Source: Gonapodya prolifera JEL478
Taxonomy: Eukaryota > Monoblepharomycota > Monoblepharidomycetes > Monoblepharidales > Gonapodyaceae
Length of the DNA stretch: 64,000 nt
Assembly (NCBI GenBank): GCA_001574975.1
Contig: KQ965739.1
Coordinates: 2,761 to 66,760, forward strand
Direction: 5' to 3'
Below the pieces are notes generated by a model. The model searched no databases, was not told the origin of the DNA, and worked only from the letters and a program-made list of their open reading frames with translations. A program made the position numbers and the translations under genes. This document shows, piece after piece, positions 8,017-20,078 of this stretch (positions are counted from its first letter, which is position 1; each line of letters starts with the position of its first letter).

Positions 8017-10641
8017 TTGTGCTGTGATCAGACCTGCACCGCCACTGCCGCAGTTCCCTCTCCTGTCACCTGCAACACCACACATTCCACAGCACCAGGT
8101 TCTGTACCAGCTGCCCCTTTTGCAGAACCACACGCAGCACTATGCCAATGCGCAGCAGTTGTACATGCAACAGCCTGTGTACCAGCCACTTGTGATTCCT
8201 GTACCTGGCCAGCAGCAACCAGTGGTGTGTCCAAACATTACTTCTTACATGGGGCAGCAGTATGGCCAACCTCAACAAGGGCAGTTGTACAGTCAGCTCA
8301 CACAAATCCAACCCTTGTTGCCACCAAACCCACCCTGCTTCTCACCTATCTCACCAACCCTGCCTGTTTCACTAACCCCACCTGCCTGGCCTGCCTCCCC
8401 CATTTCCACACCCACATCCCCTTTAACCGCCCAGATCTTACTCTTGCAAGCCAAAAAACACTTCCTAGACAGTGACTACGCCCGCACCATCATATTCTAA
8501 AAAGCCAACCTCTCCTCCCTCCCACCCTCCTCCACCTCCCTGCCACACACCAACACCCTCCTCCTCCTCACATCAACCCACCTGCTCTGCACACCACCAC
8601 ACCTCTCCAAAACCCTTGCTGAAATCACCCACGTCTTCTCTGTCCAACCACACAACGCGCAGACATGGCAAGTAAAGGGTGAAGTATGTGAACGGATGAG
8701 GGAGTGGGATGATGTGGAAGTGGCATATGTGGCGTGTGTGAGGCCAAGTGCAGGGGTGGAGAAAATGCGCGCTCAGCAGGTCCTTTTGGGAGTGCAGGCA
8801 TGGAAGGCTGCTGCTCTTGCTGCTGGCAGTGGTTGTGGTGGTGGTGCAGGTCCTCCCGCTCTTGGTGGAGGACCATTGTCTGCAAGTCCTCCCAATTGTG
8901 GAGGAATACTTAAGTCACCAAATTCTCCTGCTCATGGAGGGATGTACACTTCACCACCATTATGGCACCTCCCACATCAATGACACTTGCACCCATATCA
9001 CCCATATCCCCCACGTCACCATTTTACCTGCCTTCCCCTCCCTCACTGATTTTATCCCACCCAGCAACTGTAATGGGATTTCCGCCTGCCAGATCAAGCT
9101 CCATGGCATCATTGCCATCACCAACCTCTCCCACTCCCATTCAATACATGGCACCATTGCTTAGTGTGTTGCCTGCAATGCAACCTCAGGCTTTGATCAC
9201 CACTGTGGCTGAGCCAATGTCCACCCTGCCCAAGTCCTCCTCCATGTCCACAATCCTTCCCTCTGCAGGACCGTTTTCATCCAGAGCCACTATGACCAAC
9301 TGGTGCAGTTTCCTGATTTCAGGACAAAGCCGACATTTTCAAGCATGTTTCTTGTAGGGGGCGCGGAGGAAAGCACACTGAGGGATTTCTTGTACCAGAT
9401 TGTGCTTGGCGCGGAGTTGTTGATCAGGATGCGTAAGCAGGACATGCTGATGAGTTACGCCGGGGTGGTCACGGACCATATTTTGACACTGAGCCTGTGT
9501 GCGTCCTTGTTCATGGAACCGTGCTCGTCTCAGGCCCTTCCCGCAGTGCTAAGGCATACATGTTCTGTGCGCTTGGCACCTCAGAGCACAAAGACATACT
9601 GTTGCCGTTCAGGGATGCAATGGGGTGGCCTTACATGAGCAAGGCACAGGGGCGGGGATTGAAGCAACACATGACAATCTTGTGAGGGGGAAACCCATGA
9701 GCCAGTACATGGCCAACTGGATGTTTGGGATGGTCCTGCCCAGGAAATATTACTGGCACTACATCATGACATGTCTTGTGCTTGCATCACCCTTGATCAA
9801 GAGCATTGGCGCAAGTGGGTACTTTGACCAGGGCCTTGTGGTCAAGGACAAGTCATACTGGCTGCAGTGGACTGTAGTGGGGAGGGTGTTGGGAGTGCTG
9901 TGGAACCATGGCTTGTGGGTGGATCAGCCCCATGGCAGTGCCAGTGTACAAGACCGGCGCAATGCTCAAAGGGTGGGTGTTACTGTACTTGTGGAAAGTG
10001 GACATCCCAGCGCCGGTTGCAGACGGGCAACCCTCTGGTGGAGTTTGGGTTCAAGGGAGGACTTTTGGATGGCAATGTGAGCAAGATGTTGGGGTGGCTG
10101 ATGGACATTGGGGAGTGGGTTGTGTGGCACCGCCTTCCCCGCCTGCCAATCTGCAGGGGTCAGCAGCAGGGCCACAAAGCGTGCTCAAGAAGATCATGCT
10201 TGAGAAACTCCCGCTCCAACTCATCTCACTCAACTCGCCCATCATGTCCACTGCAATGGAGTACCGTGCCACACTGCACTTTGAGATCCTCTCTCACGCC
10301 GTGATGTACACACTGTTCAACAATGCCGTCTTCATGACCGGTTCCACGTGCATTGGCGGCAACCAGCACGTCGTGCACCAGTGGCAGGAGGGGATGTACA
10401 GGGAGTGCACTTTTACTGTCAACCAGCTCAAGGAGTCTACATCAAGGAGGGGATGGTGACCGTCATCAATGTGCTCAGTGTGGGGGACGAAGTGGTAGTG
10501 AGGGCTTGGTGCACGGAGAGGGGCAAGAACGCTGTGATTAGAGGGAACCTTCTGGGGCTCGAGTGCTGCTATGCGTGTGCGTGTGCGTTGGTGGCAAAGT
10601 CAATGGGGTTGGGCATGTGGGTCGTGATTTGGAGTCTGTGA
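8017..10641 (+). pseudogene. Decayed multi-domain gene with a TPR-like segment
   Basis: Protein-like segments follow one another in order, but in changing frames and with an internal stop. First comes a Pro/Gln/Ser-rich N terminus (8024-8500). Then a TPR-like helix pair (LAEITHVFSVQPHNAQTW, REWDDVEVAYVACV) lies near 8610-8760. A well-kept core follows (VTDHILTLSLCASLF, FRDAMGWPYMSKAQGRG, KPMSQYMANWMFGMVLP) at 9450-9770. The C terminus contains EGMVTVINVLSVGDEVVV, ending at 10641. No splice signals explain the roughly five frame changes, so this looks like a degenerate copy of a multi-copy fungal gene of unknown function. No transposase or RT motif is seen. Confidence 0.5.
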
Positions 10642-10860
10642 AGCCGCTGCGGGCGCGTAGGGGGAGGTAGGAGAGGAATGAGGATTTAATTGTTTCTACA
10701 TTTTTAGTTAATGTTGGATTTATTCTTGTATTAAGGCGAATGGATGAAGTCTCGTATCTGGCGTAATCAATTGCGCTTGCTGACTCATAATTGGCAGGCC
10801 GGGACGGTATCTTCAAATTCAGTTTCCCATTCCAAAAAAGAACCAAATGACTTTTCTAAC

Positions 10861-10881
10861 AAAAAAAAAAAAAAAAAAAAA
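10861..10881. repeat. Poly(A) tract, 21 nt
   Basis: Uninterrupted run of 21 A on the plus strand just past the stop of the minus-strand receptor gene. Confidence 0.9.
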
Positions 10882-10884
10882 CAG

Positions 10885-12423
10885 TTACATCAATCGAAAG
10901 ACAAATCTCAAATTCCACCAAAAAGAAACCCTCCCAGCGTGATAACCAGCGTCACGCCCGCCCAAATCTAGACGCGCCAAAACCCTCAAGATCGGTCTCA
11001 ACCACACCATCTTCTCTCCCTCGATCAGGGCCGTCTCGGGGACAGGCTCGACGACGGCGTGGAACCCATACTGTCGCGGTGCGGCGGCGACGTCGGGGTT
11101 CAGGACGTAATCGGGATACGTCCAGCGTAGCAGGGCAGAGGCAATCTTGCGCGAGGAAGTGTCGTAGGCGAAGAAGGCCAGGGCGGAGAGCCAGCCGCCG
11201 GAGGTGATCATCATCTCTGGTGGGGAGGGCGTGGAAGGTATAAGTGTTCCCCGAGGTGGAGATGGAGAGTGCGTGGCTCACCTCCGAATAATGTGAGCTG
11301 GGGAGTGCTCGGGGTTGCGAGGAAATTGGCGAGGATCCCCACACCACTGACGAGCACGATGATGACAGGGTACTGCAGTTGCACGTCACGCACGTATGAG
11401 ACTTCAGCATACATGCAAAACAATAAGCTCTCCGGCTGCCCACCATGATCAACCTCTTCGTCAATGTATCCGTATCGTCCCGCAACTTTTGGCTCACAGA
11501 CAACATCCCTGCCTTTGGAATGCGTGTGGCGTCGTAGTCGCCGAGTTTTCCTCTGCTACGTGTGAGCGCGAGGGAGATTATGAGGACGAGAAGGAGGTTG
11601 AGGATGCTTAGCATTTGTGAATAATACCATGTGAGCCGTAATTCGTTACGACTGGGCACCGACGTTTCCTCGGGCTCACATTACAAAAGCGACACCAATG
11701 TTGATGATCCATGCTGCGATACCGTATTTCTCCTTCAGCCAGCAGTCGCCTCCTCCGGGGTTCTCCCCCGTCCTTGTTGTCGAAGGGAACACCCGTCAAC
11801 CTGAATTCTCGGGGGAGCCAAATACGCCGAACTCACGAGCCAAGCGTAGAAAATGATATAAACACTATCCAGAGAAATGGATGCAGGAGCGCCAGACGCT
11901 CTCCATCGCGCCCTGATGCTCCTCTGTTCAAAACGAGCGACCGAAACAGGAGGATGATGATGGTGGCCGAGGAGGCATAGTCTCCGGTATATCCGACCAT
12001 TGTGAAAAACATGCTCAGGCTGGTGATGAAGTCGTTGATGTTTTGCAAATGTGTTCGATAAGGAATAAAGCAGACACACCCGCATCCTATCGAATCAGGG
12101 GACGCGAAACGTGTCGCCAGCCACGCAGAGGCCCCGATGAGATTGCTCGCAAAAAGGAGGATGAGAAGTTTGTGCACGGTGTGTCGTACGATTGGGAGAC
12201 GAGCCCTGAGTTCCGTTTTCGGGGTATGTGTCAGTCAATGAAACTCCGCTGGCGGTACCATCTGGAACCGTTCCCCGCCAAATCCGCACCTGTGGGCCAG
12301 TGCGTATAGCGAGAGCACGGAGACGTCTCCCATCACTGTGCAGACATACGGCGCGAGGCAGATCAGGGCGCGAACGTGGTGATCGGCGACGCCGCTGGAT
12401 ACGTTGGGTGCAGGGGAGCTCAT
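10885..12423 (-). CDS. Seven-transmembrane receptor-like protein
   Basis: Multi-exon gene; the first exons are 12423-12290 and 12205-11837, and the last is about 11214-10885. Hydrophobic segments in order are ICLAPYVCTVMGDVSVLSLY, LLILLFASNLIGASAWL, TSLSMFFTMVGYTGDYAS, HPFLWIVFISF, YGIAAWIININIGVAF, MLSILNLLLVLIISLAL, YPVIIVLVSGVGILANF and GWLSALAFFAYD. A Cys-containing loop (GGGDCWLKEKYG) precedes segment 5. The order and the Tyr-Pro-containing segment 6 resemble fungal cAMP/glucose-type GPCRs (Git3/Dicty_CAR-like). The family call is tentative. The junction near 11680-11651 needs either a 28-nt intron or a different splice choice, so this model is approximate. Confidence 0.5.
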
Positions 12424-13928
12424 GGATGCAGCGGGCGTTGATGGATGGAGAAGGCGTGCGTCCACAGCGAAAGAGAGAATGGATTCGCGGTTCGATGTCC
12501 CAGCAAAGGGCGTGAGGTGGCGAGCGGCATTCCCCTGTCAGTTGCCGATTCCCCCTTCCCCCCTAAGGACGCTTTTTCGAGATCGGGGAAAGTCGCTGAA
12601 GCTGAGCGCATTTGTACATACTCGACGCAAATGTTCTTCTTGTTTTGGAGCGTTTACGGGCGGTGCTTTTGAAGGCGATGGAAATGGTGCTGTATGATGC
12701 GTTTGTCCAACAGATAATGGAACGGTTGATGTTCCGCAAATATATGCAACACATGTATAGTACAGGACATTGTTAGATCATACTTGGTATCTTTCCCAAT
12801 GCATCATGCATAAAATCCGTCCCAAATCAGGCACACCGAGGTCTGAAGAAGAGGGTGGAGTGGGGGACAGGGGACAATGCCAATGTCGCACATTGGCCGC
12901 GAAGGATTCAACCACTTGCTTTGCAAGCATCTTTTATCGCCAAACTCCGGCTCATAATCACCCCTGTGGATACTGGAAAGAAATTCTGGGAATGGAAAGT
13001 GATCAGTGAGGTTGTGACATGACACACGACGTTTCATCATGACGTCTCCCAGAATTCCACTTGTTGGGTTCATTAGCCTATTAGGCCGTACGTAGCGTGG
13101 ATGATTTGAGTGAATGGCAATGCAAAAGTCTGAAGGTTATGCGACAAGTCAAGTCCCTGGCATATGAATTGAGGCGCTGGAGACATGCAAGGAGCACAAC
13201 TGGCATCGAGAAAGACCCGATTAGCCTCTTACAACAAAAAGCCCAACACCGTCCAACGTTGGAGATACGCCAGGTCCAAGCACTCAGCGCCGAACTGTCA
13301 TTAACGCAGACGCTCGCTTCTCTGCTTCCGACTCCAATAATCTCCTGGCGAGGCGTAGCAGTCAAAGCTTGAATGTCGAAACAGAGCTTCCCCGCTTGAA
13401 GAACACTCGATATGGCCAACCTCTCTGCAATTTGATCTCTTTCTTCCGCGCCATCAACACGAATTTCAGCATTAGCTTTCTGGGAACGGAGCATAGGAAA
13501 AGTTTTCTGAGCGCAGAGCCCTGGCGCAACGGCGTTTTTTCTTGTCGTGGCCCGGGGTGGGAAAGTCGATTGTCAAGACGGAGACCTGCGTTGTGGCATT
13601 TTCCCGTCTCAAGACCGAATAACGTAAGAAGTAGTCTGACTTGAAACGGGACAATGCAACACTTCGACCTGAAATTTTGGAGGAGACATCGGGATGTAAC
13701 TGGTTGCACTTCAGAGGAACAAGCCGGCACGCTCCCTCAAAACATCCATACGTGCGAAACTTTTGTTGGAGATTCATTTGAAATCATCTCACGAACGCTC
13801 GGCTGGCTGGCTCTGCTTTCCAAACGTCAGACGGCGTTAATGTTGTACTGGGTGAGGTCTCCTGCTCTCCACCGATACACACTCCTGGAAAACTCCACCG
13901 CGGCACGCTTTCCGAAATGGCACCCCTC
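12424..13928. other. Gene-poor stretch
   Basis: Several overlapping open frames of 60-140 codons occur on both strands, none with recognisable motifs or convincing splice continuity. A plus-strand frame at 13097-13372 has a helical, charged composition but no family. The edge near 12424 is the probable promoter of the receptor gene. Confidence 0.3.
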
Positions 13929-14234
13929 TTAGTAGTACAATGCTGTGAGGAATGAGAGCTTTTCTCTTCCTCCAAAGGCCGAACGGAGGTGCGGTTGCTT
14001 GGCGAGAACGAGCGCGTATCGTCCAGATTCCGACATGCACCATTCAGATAGAGATTTTCTCTCGCCTCCGTACTCGTAGATTATGTTTGGCGTTTCATAC
14101 TGTGTGACTCTTCCGGGAAAATTTGTATTTTTGGTATCTAAGTTGCTGTGCCACATGTAAAACCTCCCCAGGTCTATCACTTCCACGACTTTCTCCCATC
14201 TCCCCGGCGTCTTTCCAGTATCCGGACTCTTCAC
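13929..14234 (-). CDS. Hypothetical ORF, possible exon
   Basis: A minus-strand frame of 101 codons with protein-like composition (VVEVIDLGRFYMWHSNL, YETPNIIYEYGGERKSL). It has no recognised family or signal peptide. It lies head-to-head with the glutamine synthetase start and would place a shared promoter at about 14235-14442. It could be one exon of a larger gene. Confidence 0.3.
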   Translation of the reverse strand: MKSPDTGKTPGRWEKVVEVIDLGRFYMWHSNLDTKNTNFPGRVTQYETPNIIYEYGGERKSLSEWCMSESGRYALVLAKQPHLRSAFGGREKLSFLTALYY

Positions 14235-14442
14235 AACGTGAGCAATACCGAGAGATGCGACTGTAAACGGTCGATGAGATGGAATTCAGCACGCTTGAAA
14301 GGCGTGCCGGCGGTGTTCCCCGCTTCTGTTCCAAACACGCTGACACATCTCGTTTGGATCGACAGAATCCACCCCCGCACGCCCACCATCCACCCTCGCT
14401 TAGTTCTCTCTACCTCCATCTCGTGCGTTTTCATTCGTCACC

Positions 14443-17400
14443 ATGAGGGCAGAATCCGCCGTCGCTCAACTCGACAAGTATGTTGATTTCTTGGCTTGTC
14501 GCGAAACATTGAATGTTTTTCAATCGGTGATGAATTCAACTTACCTCCCGCCTTTATCACACTACTAGGCCAGTCCGATCCACGGAATTCCCGCAAACCA
14601 GCAAGGGCCTTCCCGAGTCGCTTGCCGCCTTCTACGGACAGAATGTATTCACCCTGAAGAAGATGCAGGAGACACTGCCCAAGCCCATTTACCAGAGGTT
14701 CTTGCAGCAGACCAAGGTATGTTTTTGGGGCGATTTTGGCTGGCTATGGCGAGACATACTACCTCGGGGAACCTTCGGAAGTTTGTGGGTCGATCACCCG
14801 AAACACGTTGGTTTTGGTTGAGTTACTTTGTGACACGTCTCGGAGCACGCAAAAGGAGGGATTTTCCCTATCGCAGTCGTGGTTTCGCGTCCCGATCGCT
14901 TACTGTTCACCGTCTTCCCCAACCACCAGGGTCGTGGAACCATTGACAAGCCCACCGCCGATGCCATCGCCCACGCTGTCCGCATCTGGGCCCAGGAACG
15001 GTACGAGTGGTTTGACTTGTAAACGCATGGCATTCGTTTCTCATTCGTCGCAACCCCGATCGGTGTTTCCTCCCATACCGCCATCGATGACGACCCGACC
15101 TAACCTCTCTCACAGCGGTGCGACCCACTTCACCCACTGGTTCCAGCCCCAGACCGACCTCACTGCCGAGAAGCACGACTCGTTCCTTTCACTCAAGTCG
15201 GTGGTGACTGCCAACGGCGAGGAAGTTCTTCCCTTCGATGGGTTCTCTGGAGGTCAGCTCCTCCAGTCCGAGCCCGATGCCTCTTCGTTCCCCTCCGGAG
15301 GTCGCAGGACCACTTTCGAAGCTCGTGGTTACACCATTTGGGACCCAATGAGGTGGGTTCTGACTTCAGATCGTTCCCACAATAATGTTCCCACCATTCA
15401 GGTTACTCACTGATTCGCCTCCAAATCTTCCCCCGAACAGCCCAATGTTCTTGGAGGAAGGCCCCCACGGCACCACCGTCCTCTACATTCCCTGCGTCTT
15501 CATCTCCTACTACGGCGAAGCTCTCGACGAGAAGACCATCCTCCTCCGCTCCAACGAGGCTGTCTCGCGCGCCACCGTTCGTGTCCTCCACCTTATCGGC
15601 GAGACCGACGTCAAGAAGGCCTACACCACGCTCGGAACCGAGCAGGAGTACTTCCTCGTCGACCGTGCCCTATACGCTCTGAGGCCCGACCTCAAGTTGA
15701 CTGGACGCACTTTGATCGGATCCGTACCCCCCAAGCACCAGCAGCTCGAGGACCACTACTTCGGCAGGATCCCGGGCAAGGTGCTCGCTTGTGTGTCCGA
15801 GGCGGAGTTGGAGTGCTGGAAGCTCGGTGTTCCCCTCAAGACCCGCCACAACGAGGTTTGTTCGGTTATTTCATCACATCTCCGTGTGTAAGAGGCCAAC
15901 GCGATCGGCTGTCTTTTAGGTCGCCCCTTCTCAGTTCGAGGTTGCCCCCATCTTCGAGGAGTCGAGCCAGGCTGTTGACCACAACCTGCTTACCATGATG
16001 ACCCTGAGCCGCATTGCGCACCGCTACTCGCTCCAGGTACCGCGCCGCTGTTATGACTGTTGAGATTCATTGCTCACATCCTACATTTCCGATCAGGCCC
16101 TCTTCCACGAGAAGCCTTTCAAGGGAGTCAACGGATCCGGAAAGCGTGAGTATTAGTTCTAGAACTTCCGCGATCGATCCTCAACTCATACTCTTGTCTC
16201 TATTAAAGACTGCAACTGGGCCATTGCCACCGACCTCGGCGACAACCTTCTCGACCCCACTGTCCGCCCGGAGACCAACTACCGCTTCCTGCTGTTCCTC
16301 GTCGGTATCCTCCGTGGTGTCCACCTCCACGCCGGTGTTCTCCGTGCCGGTATCGCATCTGCCTCCAACGATATGCGGCTCGGCGCCAACGAGGCTCCTC
16401 CTGGCATCATCTCGGCCTTCTTGGGCGAGCAGCTCTCCGAGGTCCTCGCGGCCATCTACGAGGGTCGTGACATCAAGAGCTTCTCCGTTCCGAGCGTTCA
16501 GTCGGTCAAGGTCGGAGGAACCGTTCTTGACTTGAAGGCAAGTTGCAAAATAATGAGGTTAGCGATTGCGATGGAACGCTGAACTCGTACTTGGTGGACT
16601 CCCTACAGATCTCCACCCTTCCGACTGTTCCCCGTGACCTCACTGACCGTAACCGCACCAGTCCATTCGCGTTCACTGGCAACAAGTTCGAGTTCCGCGC
16701 CGTCGGATCGCACCAGAACCCGTCTTGGCCCGTCACCATTCTCAACGCCATCGTTTCGTCCGCCCTCAACGATGTCGCTGACATGTTGGAGAAGCAGAAG
16801 GGTAGCAAGGCGAGCCCTGTCATTCACTTAGCTTCAAGTAACTCGTCATTAAATCAGCGCCACTCACCCAGGCGACCGCGTCCGTCGAGGACATTCTCAC
16901 CGTGGTCAAGGCTCTCTACAAGGAGCACAAGGCCATCATCTTCGAGGGTGACAACTACTCTGCCGAGTGGGCCGCCGAAGCCGAGAAGCGCGGTCTGCCC
17001 AACATCAAGAAGGCCGTTGAGGCCTTCCAACAGCTCAAGGACGAATCGCACATCAAGGTCCTCACCAAGGAGTCCGGCGTGTTCACTGCCGACGAATTGA
17101 CTTCGAGGTACCACATCCTTCTCGAGAAGTACATCAAGGACATCCACATTGAGGTGAATAAGCTGTCATTTTGTAACCAAGCGGGGGAGCTCGATACTAA
17201 TTATTATTTTGCACTTTCCCTTGGTAGGCCGGCACTCTCAAGCTCATGATCACTCAAGGAGTCCTCCCTGCTTCCTACGAGTACCGTCTTGCTCTTGCCA
17301 CAACCGTGAAGGCTGTCAAGGATGCCGGAGGAGACCCCAGCGTCGAGAAGGCTGCTCTGGACACCATCGGCGAGCACCTTACCAAGCTTCAACCCCTCGT

Positions 17401-17731
17401 CAAGAAGCTCGACGAGGCTTTGGCGCACCTAGGCGACAAGCACGGAGACGAGGAGGACCACTCCAAGTACGCTGCATACACGGTTGTTCCTCTGATGGAC
17501 GAGATTCGGGAGTCGGCTGATGCGTAAGTACTTGGTATCAGTCTCTGCGAAAAGGGAATGTGCTGGTACTGACGCCGTTCCGGATTTTCTAGCTTGGAGG
17601 AGCTGGTTGCGGACAAGTACTGGCCTTACCCCAAGGTGAGAATGAAGGCCTGCAAACTTTCCACCCTTGTTTCCTTGATGTTGATCAATCCGTCTTTCCA
17701 GTACCACGAGATCCTCTTCGGCCATGCTTAA
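14443..17731 (+). CDS. Type III glutamine synthetase (GSIII)
   Basis: Thirteen exons (14443-14477, 14569-14716, 14930-15000, 15116-15352, 15441-15855, 15920-16036, 16097-16145, 16209-16537, 16609-16801, 16858-17153, 17228-17523, 17593-17635, 17702-17731) join to 752 residues, about the usual GSIII length. It condenses ammonium with glutamate using ATP. Diagnostic segments are [11 protein letters not shown], the EQEYFLVD active-site strand, [21 protein letters not shown] for ATP binding, and [17 protein letters not shown], which separates GSIII from the shorter GSII usual in fungi. It ends [14 protein letters not shown]. The intron 16538-16608 uses a GC donor (AAG/GCAAGT). Cytosolic location is inferred from the lack of a signal peptide. 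Confidence 0.93.
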
Positions 17732-18175
17732 GCCTTCGCGAGAGTCGTCGGTTTAATTGATGTATTGGAGCGCTATGGAAAGAATCCCGTGAAGTCTTGT
17801 TTGTTTCCCCCTGTCGCGCTGCCAGTTGGTAACTTCTGTAATATGCAATAAAACTGTTTGGAATGTTACTGTTCGCTGGTCGAAACTATTGTCATCAGTG
17901 CCCATTCTCAAGAATTCTCTTCATTAGCCTTTATCAATATTCGTACCCAAACTTCTCGGGTTGAGCGTCTGATATGTGGGATACGCAACACGTCTCATAC
18001 ATACCTGGCAAAAGCAGATGAAACCGCCACTAGAATAATAAACCCGAACGCGTGTGCAGGGTTAAAACAACTTCAGCCGACGATGAGGTTCCAAGGAAAA
18101 CAAAAGCCTTGTGGCGCACAACTGAACTCTCGCACCTCAACACCTTTCTCATCCCCGCCATCGCCCGATTCTCCA
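17732..18175. other. Intergenic, GSIII to VIT gene 2
   Basis: An AATAAA-like AATAAAACTG near 17848 is a plausible polyadenylation signal for the glutamine synthetase gene. The rest should hold the promoter of the next gene. Confidence 0.45.
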
Positions 18176-19324
18176 ATGGCGAAAGCTTCCGTATCTCGCA
18201 CGCCGTCCGAGACGTCCCTTCTTCTCCCGGAAAGCTCTGATGGCAGCCGGCAAAGCACCTTGAACGCGGACGAGCTCGAAAGGGGTCTCCAGCGCTACGG
18301 GACCAAGGACTACGGATCGCTCGAGAAGGATGAGCAGACAAAGGCTCCCCTGATTGACGCGGATCCTGGTCACGAACACTACTCCCATCGGGCGCCTTGG
18401 GTGAGTACTACTTGGGTCTCGGATGTGCGCGCCCGACAAATTTTCGTCTGTCGCTGACTTTTGCTGGTACGTCTCTTTGTAGCTACGAGCCGCGGTGCTT
18501 GGTGCTTGCGATGGTCTGGTGTCCGTCTCGTCTTTGATGGTTGGTGTCATTGCTGGTGGAGGTTCCAACTATCAAGTTATTCTGTCCGGAGTTGCGGGTA
18601 CCGTAGCAGGTGCCATGAGCATGGGTGCAGGTTAGTTCTGCGTTTGGTGACGTTTCAGTGACCACTTTTAGGAGAGACTGATCCTAAAATTTTCTTCTCA
18701 ACTGCCTCAATGGCCTGTCCTCTCTCCAAAATTCCAACCTCTGCGCCATCCCCCTTGCGATAACGCACTCTCCCTTATGCTCCTCCTCTTCGTTCAGGCG
18801 AATACGTTTCTGTCTATGCGATGCGTGATGCGGAGATGGCGGATGTTCATCGGGAACGAACCGAGTTCCTGAAGTCAGCACACCCATACCACTCTGAGAT
18901 GGACGAACTGGCCCAAATCTACGAATCTCGCGGCTTCCCACCACATCTCGCGCGAGAGGTCGCGGAGCATTTCCACCACAACTATTCTCTCGACGAGCTC
19001 GTTGCGATTCACGCCCGCGACGAACTGGGGATCGACACGGACGACCTTTCCGACCCTCTGGGAGCGACGCTTGCGTCTATGCTCTCGTTTGCGACCGGAG
19101 CCATCTTGCCGCTTCTCGGGGGAGGGTTCTTGACGGACCCTCTGATTCAGATTTCCGTTGTCGTGATGGTGACTATTTTGGGTCTCTTCCTTTTCGGCGC
19201 CGCGGGCGCCATTATGGGCGGTGCACCTCCCGTACGTGCTGGGTTACGAATGATGGTCGGTGGCATGGTCGCGATGGGATGTACATGGGGGGTGGGCAAA
19301 GTCTTTGGCGTTATGGCGGGATGA
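18176..19324 (+). CDS. VIT/CCC1-family vacuolar iron transporter, copy 2
   Basis: Exons 18176-18400, 18483-18630 and 18798-19324 join to 299 residues. An alternative ATG at 18083 would add 31 residues in frame; 18176 was chosen for its better context (CCAATGGCG). The N terminus is Ser-rich. Then follow HRAPW, LRAAVLGACDGLVSVSSL, a Glu-rich cytosolic segment (MRDAEMADVHRERTEF) and membrane segments ending VGKVFGVMAG. The predicted role is proton-coupled vacuolar iron or manganese loading. Exons 2 and 3 have exactly the same lengths as those of copy 1 (148 and 527 nt) and the same phases, so the two genes are duplicates, now divergent and 12 kb apart on opposite strands. Confidence 0.9.
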
Positions 19325-19558
19325 AGAGGGATGAAGAAAAACACTTTGCAAGCTCTAGAAACCGTACTTTGCATGTCACTATTTGCACCGATTTAAAAAT
19401 TGTAATGCACACCTTGTATAGTTACAGCTACTTCGAAACTGTCACAAAAAAGAAGCCAACAGTTGAAATGACCCAAGCAGGGCTGTGCACTCTTCCAACC
19501 CACCTATCCCGTCCTCTCTTCTTCCTGCCTCGCTTCCCCGCGAATTCTCCACGGAAAA

Positions 19559-20078
19559 ATGGATTCGTCGTCGTCGGAGCCGCAGGGCAGCGCTGAGAAG
19601 GCGAAGCTGCTGAACCAACAAGTCGGTGAGTGTATTTCCGCCTGCTTCACCATGCTCGCGGTGCAGTTTCTGACTCCTCCGCTCGTTTTTGCCTCCTACA
19701 CTCGGCGATCGCGTCGCATGGAATGCTGGACCGAACCTCGCTTCGCTCCACGCCATCCCCAGATGAGGTCGCAGGCATCATGCGGGAGAACATCGCCAAG
19801 GCGGCTGCACGTGGGGAGAACCTCGACAACCTCCAGAACGCAACAGACGACTTGGTCGCTAAGGCCAAGGTGTTCAAAGTGAAGGCGAAGGAGGCGCGGT
19901 GGAAGATGTGAGTCGAGAAACATCTTGAACTCGGAGGGGCACGTTCCTGACGCGTGAACCGTTTGCTCAACACAGGTGGGTCAAGGACAAGAAGATCCTC
20001 GCAATCATCATCCTTGTGGTGGTCATTCTCCTCGTTGCCATTCTCGCTCCTATTATCAATCTCCTCGTGCATCGCTGA
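19559..20078 (+). CDS. Synaptobrevin/VAMP-type R-SNARE (Snc1-like)
   Basis: Exons 19559-19625, 19763-19907 and 19976-20078 give 104 residues. After a short Ser-rich N terminus comes the SNARE motif starting VDEVAGIMRENIAKAAARG. The zero-layer Arg is residue 39. The motif continues with ENLDNLQNATDDLV to a basic juxtamembrane stretch (KEARWKMWVKDKK). A C-terminal anchor (ILAIIILVVVILLVAIL) follows, with five residues left in the lumen. This is the layout of exocytic R-SNAREs that pair with plasma-membrane Qa and Qbc SNAREs during vesicle fusion. No longin domain is present, so it resembles Snc1/2 rather than Ykt6, Sec22 or Nyv1. Confidence 0.9.

Noticed and set aside
18030-18341. Minus-strand open frame over VIT gene 2
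   Set aside because: Shadow of a coding exon with a conserved protein on the plus strand.
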